Assembly: GCA_022701965.1 (NCBI GenBank)
Contig: JAKONL010000127.1
Location: 1 to 5,214, forward strand
Direction: 5' to 3'
Source: Burkholderiaceae bacterium
GTDB taxonomy: Bacteria > Pseudomonadota > Gammaproteobacteria > Burkholderiales > Burkholderiaceae
Length of the DNA: 5,214 nt
Below, in pieces: positions 4,786 to 5,214 of the stretch (the stretch's first letter is position 1; the number at the start of each line of letters is the position of its first letter). The notes below the pieces were generated by a model, which saw only the letters and a list, made by a program, of their open reading frames with translations, was not told the DNA's origin and ran no database searches. A program made the translations under genes and the position numbers.

Positions 4786-5214
4786 ATGCGCCAACTCGTC
4801 GATCACTTCATGCACGCCGTCGTCGTCATCGCCAGATCGTCAGCGCGCCCTGTAGCGATGTCAGCCTGCGGCTGGTTGCTGGCTTTCGCATCCGCAGGTG
4901 CCCATGCGACCGAGTCCATCGACGAGCCGCTGTTGCGCCTTGAGCGGGTGCAGCATTTCTACGCGCAGATGGCCAGCGCGGCGCAACTCGACCGTCCTTT
5001 CCTGGAGGTTGATGAAGACCGTCCGCGCGCTGCCGTGCGGGCCCGTGGCATCGAGATGGCCAGGGACATCTATTCCGTCGAGCGCGCCATGGCCGACATC
5101 CGGTCGAAGATGCGGGCCGTCGGTGGCGCAAGTCCCGCAGCGAACACGTTGCCAGAGATCGCAACCCGAATCGACGACATCGACTCCTCCATCGAGCGGA
5201 AATCCTTCGAAGAA
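4786..5214 (+). CDS. Unrecognised, probably exported helical protein, N-terminal part (runs off right edge)
   Basis: The frame is open to the end of the window (143 codons from 4786) and I do not recognise the family. A hydrophobic segment, MSACGWLLAFASAGAHA, ends in an AxA-type site (AHA followed by TES), which suggests Sec export to the periplasm. The mature part is charged and probably all-helical: LLRLERVQHFYAQM, then ARGIEMARDIYSVERAMADI, then a Gly/Ala/Ser/Pro hinge and LPEIATRIDDIDSSIERK, possibly coiled-coil. From 4858 on the codons look clearly coding. The start is uncertain: ATG at 4786, 4810 or 4858 are all in frame, as is ATG 4708, and none has a good Shine-Dalgarno. The 4858 start would give a signal peptide without a positive n-region, so 4786 or 4810 is preferred. 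It is separated from the other genes by the MarR remnant. Confidence 0.65.
   Translation, partial: MRQLVDHFMHAVVVIARSSARPVAMSACGWLLAFASAGAHATESIDEPLLRLERVQHFYAQMASAAQLDRPFLEVDEDRPRAAVRARGIEMARDIYSVERAMADIRSKMRAVGGASPAANTLPEIATRIDDIDSSIERKSFEE

Noticed and set aside
4328..4943. Plus-strand open frames in the right intergenic region, including a His-rich stretch (HHHQG) and a PGETVWV segment suggesting a cupredoxin.
   Set aside because: No copper-site pattern or coding bias was found, and part is antisense to the MarR remnant.
4826..5164. Minus-strand open frame opposite the right-edge gene.
   Set aside because: The translation is Arg-rich and shadow-like; the plus strand has a signal peptide and coding-like codons.

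Overview
The window is GC-rich, with strongly G/C-biased third codon positions. It carries a Bug/TctC-type periplasmic binding protein gene, a family greatly expanded in Burkholderiales, beside an IclR regulator. A betaproteobacterium of the Burkholderiales (Alcaligenaceae, Comamonadaceae or Burkholderiaceae) is the best guess. This is inferred from gene content and composition; there is no rRNA or other taxonomic marker.

Left block (1-1580, minus strand): three co-directional genes are read right to left. They are an IclR-family regulator (843-1580), a small single-domain cupin (417-815) and the N-terminal part of a Bug/TctC binding protein that runs off the left edge (1-377). The gaps are only 27 and 39 bp, so they probably form one operon with the regulator first. 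Two AT-rich, IclR-like dyads lie 20 bp apart over the regulator's start codon and suggest autoregulation. The arrangement is typical of a catabolic or organic-acid uptake locus; the substrate cannot be read from the sequence.

Middle (1581-3531): a gap of about 400 bp contains a run of consecutive stem-loops (1721-1816). Beyond it a plus-strand BCCT-family transporter (BetP/OpuD-like) most likely starts at a TTG preceded by GAGGA. Its aromatic substrate box and sodium-site residues are intact. It overlaps by 4 bp a MarC/UPF0056 membrane protein gene (3528-4229), and the two are probably translationally coupled.

Right block (4230-5214): about 550 bp contain no intact gene. On the minus strand, at roughly 4383-4581, lie the remains of a MarR-family regulator. 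Its helix-turn-helix half and its wing/C-terminal half are in different frames, and the recognition-helix segment is missing. A perfect 14-bp palindrome sits at the break. Several other short dyads occur nearby. At the right edge a plus-strand gene for an unrecognised, probably exported, helical protein begins (about 4786) and continues beyond the window.

No rRNA, tRNA, CRISPR array, insertion sequence or complete novel multi-gene system is visible. The most interesting items are the broken MarR gene, the twin operator-like dyads and the structured leader.
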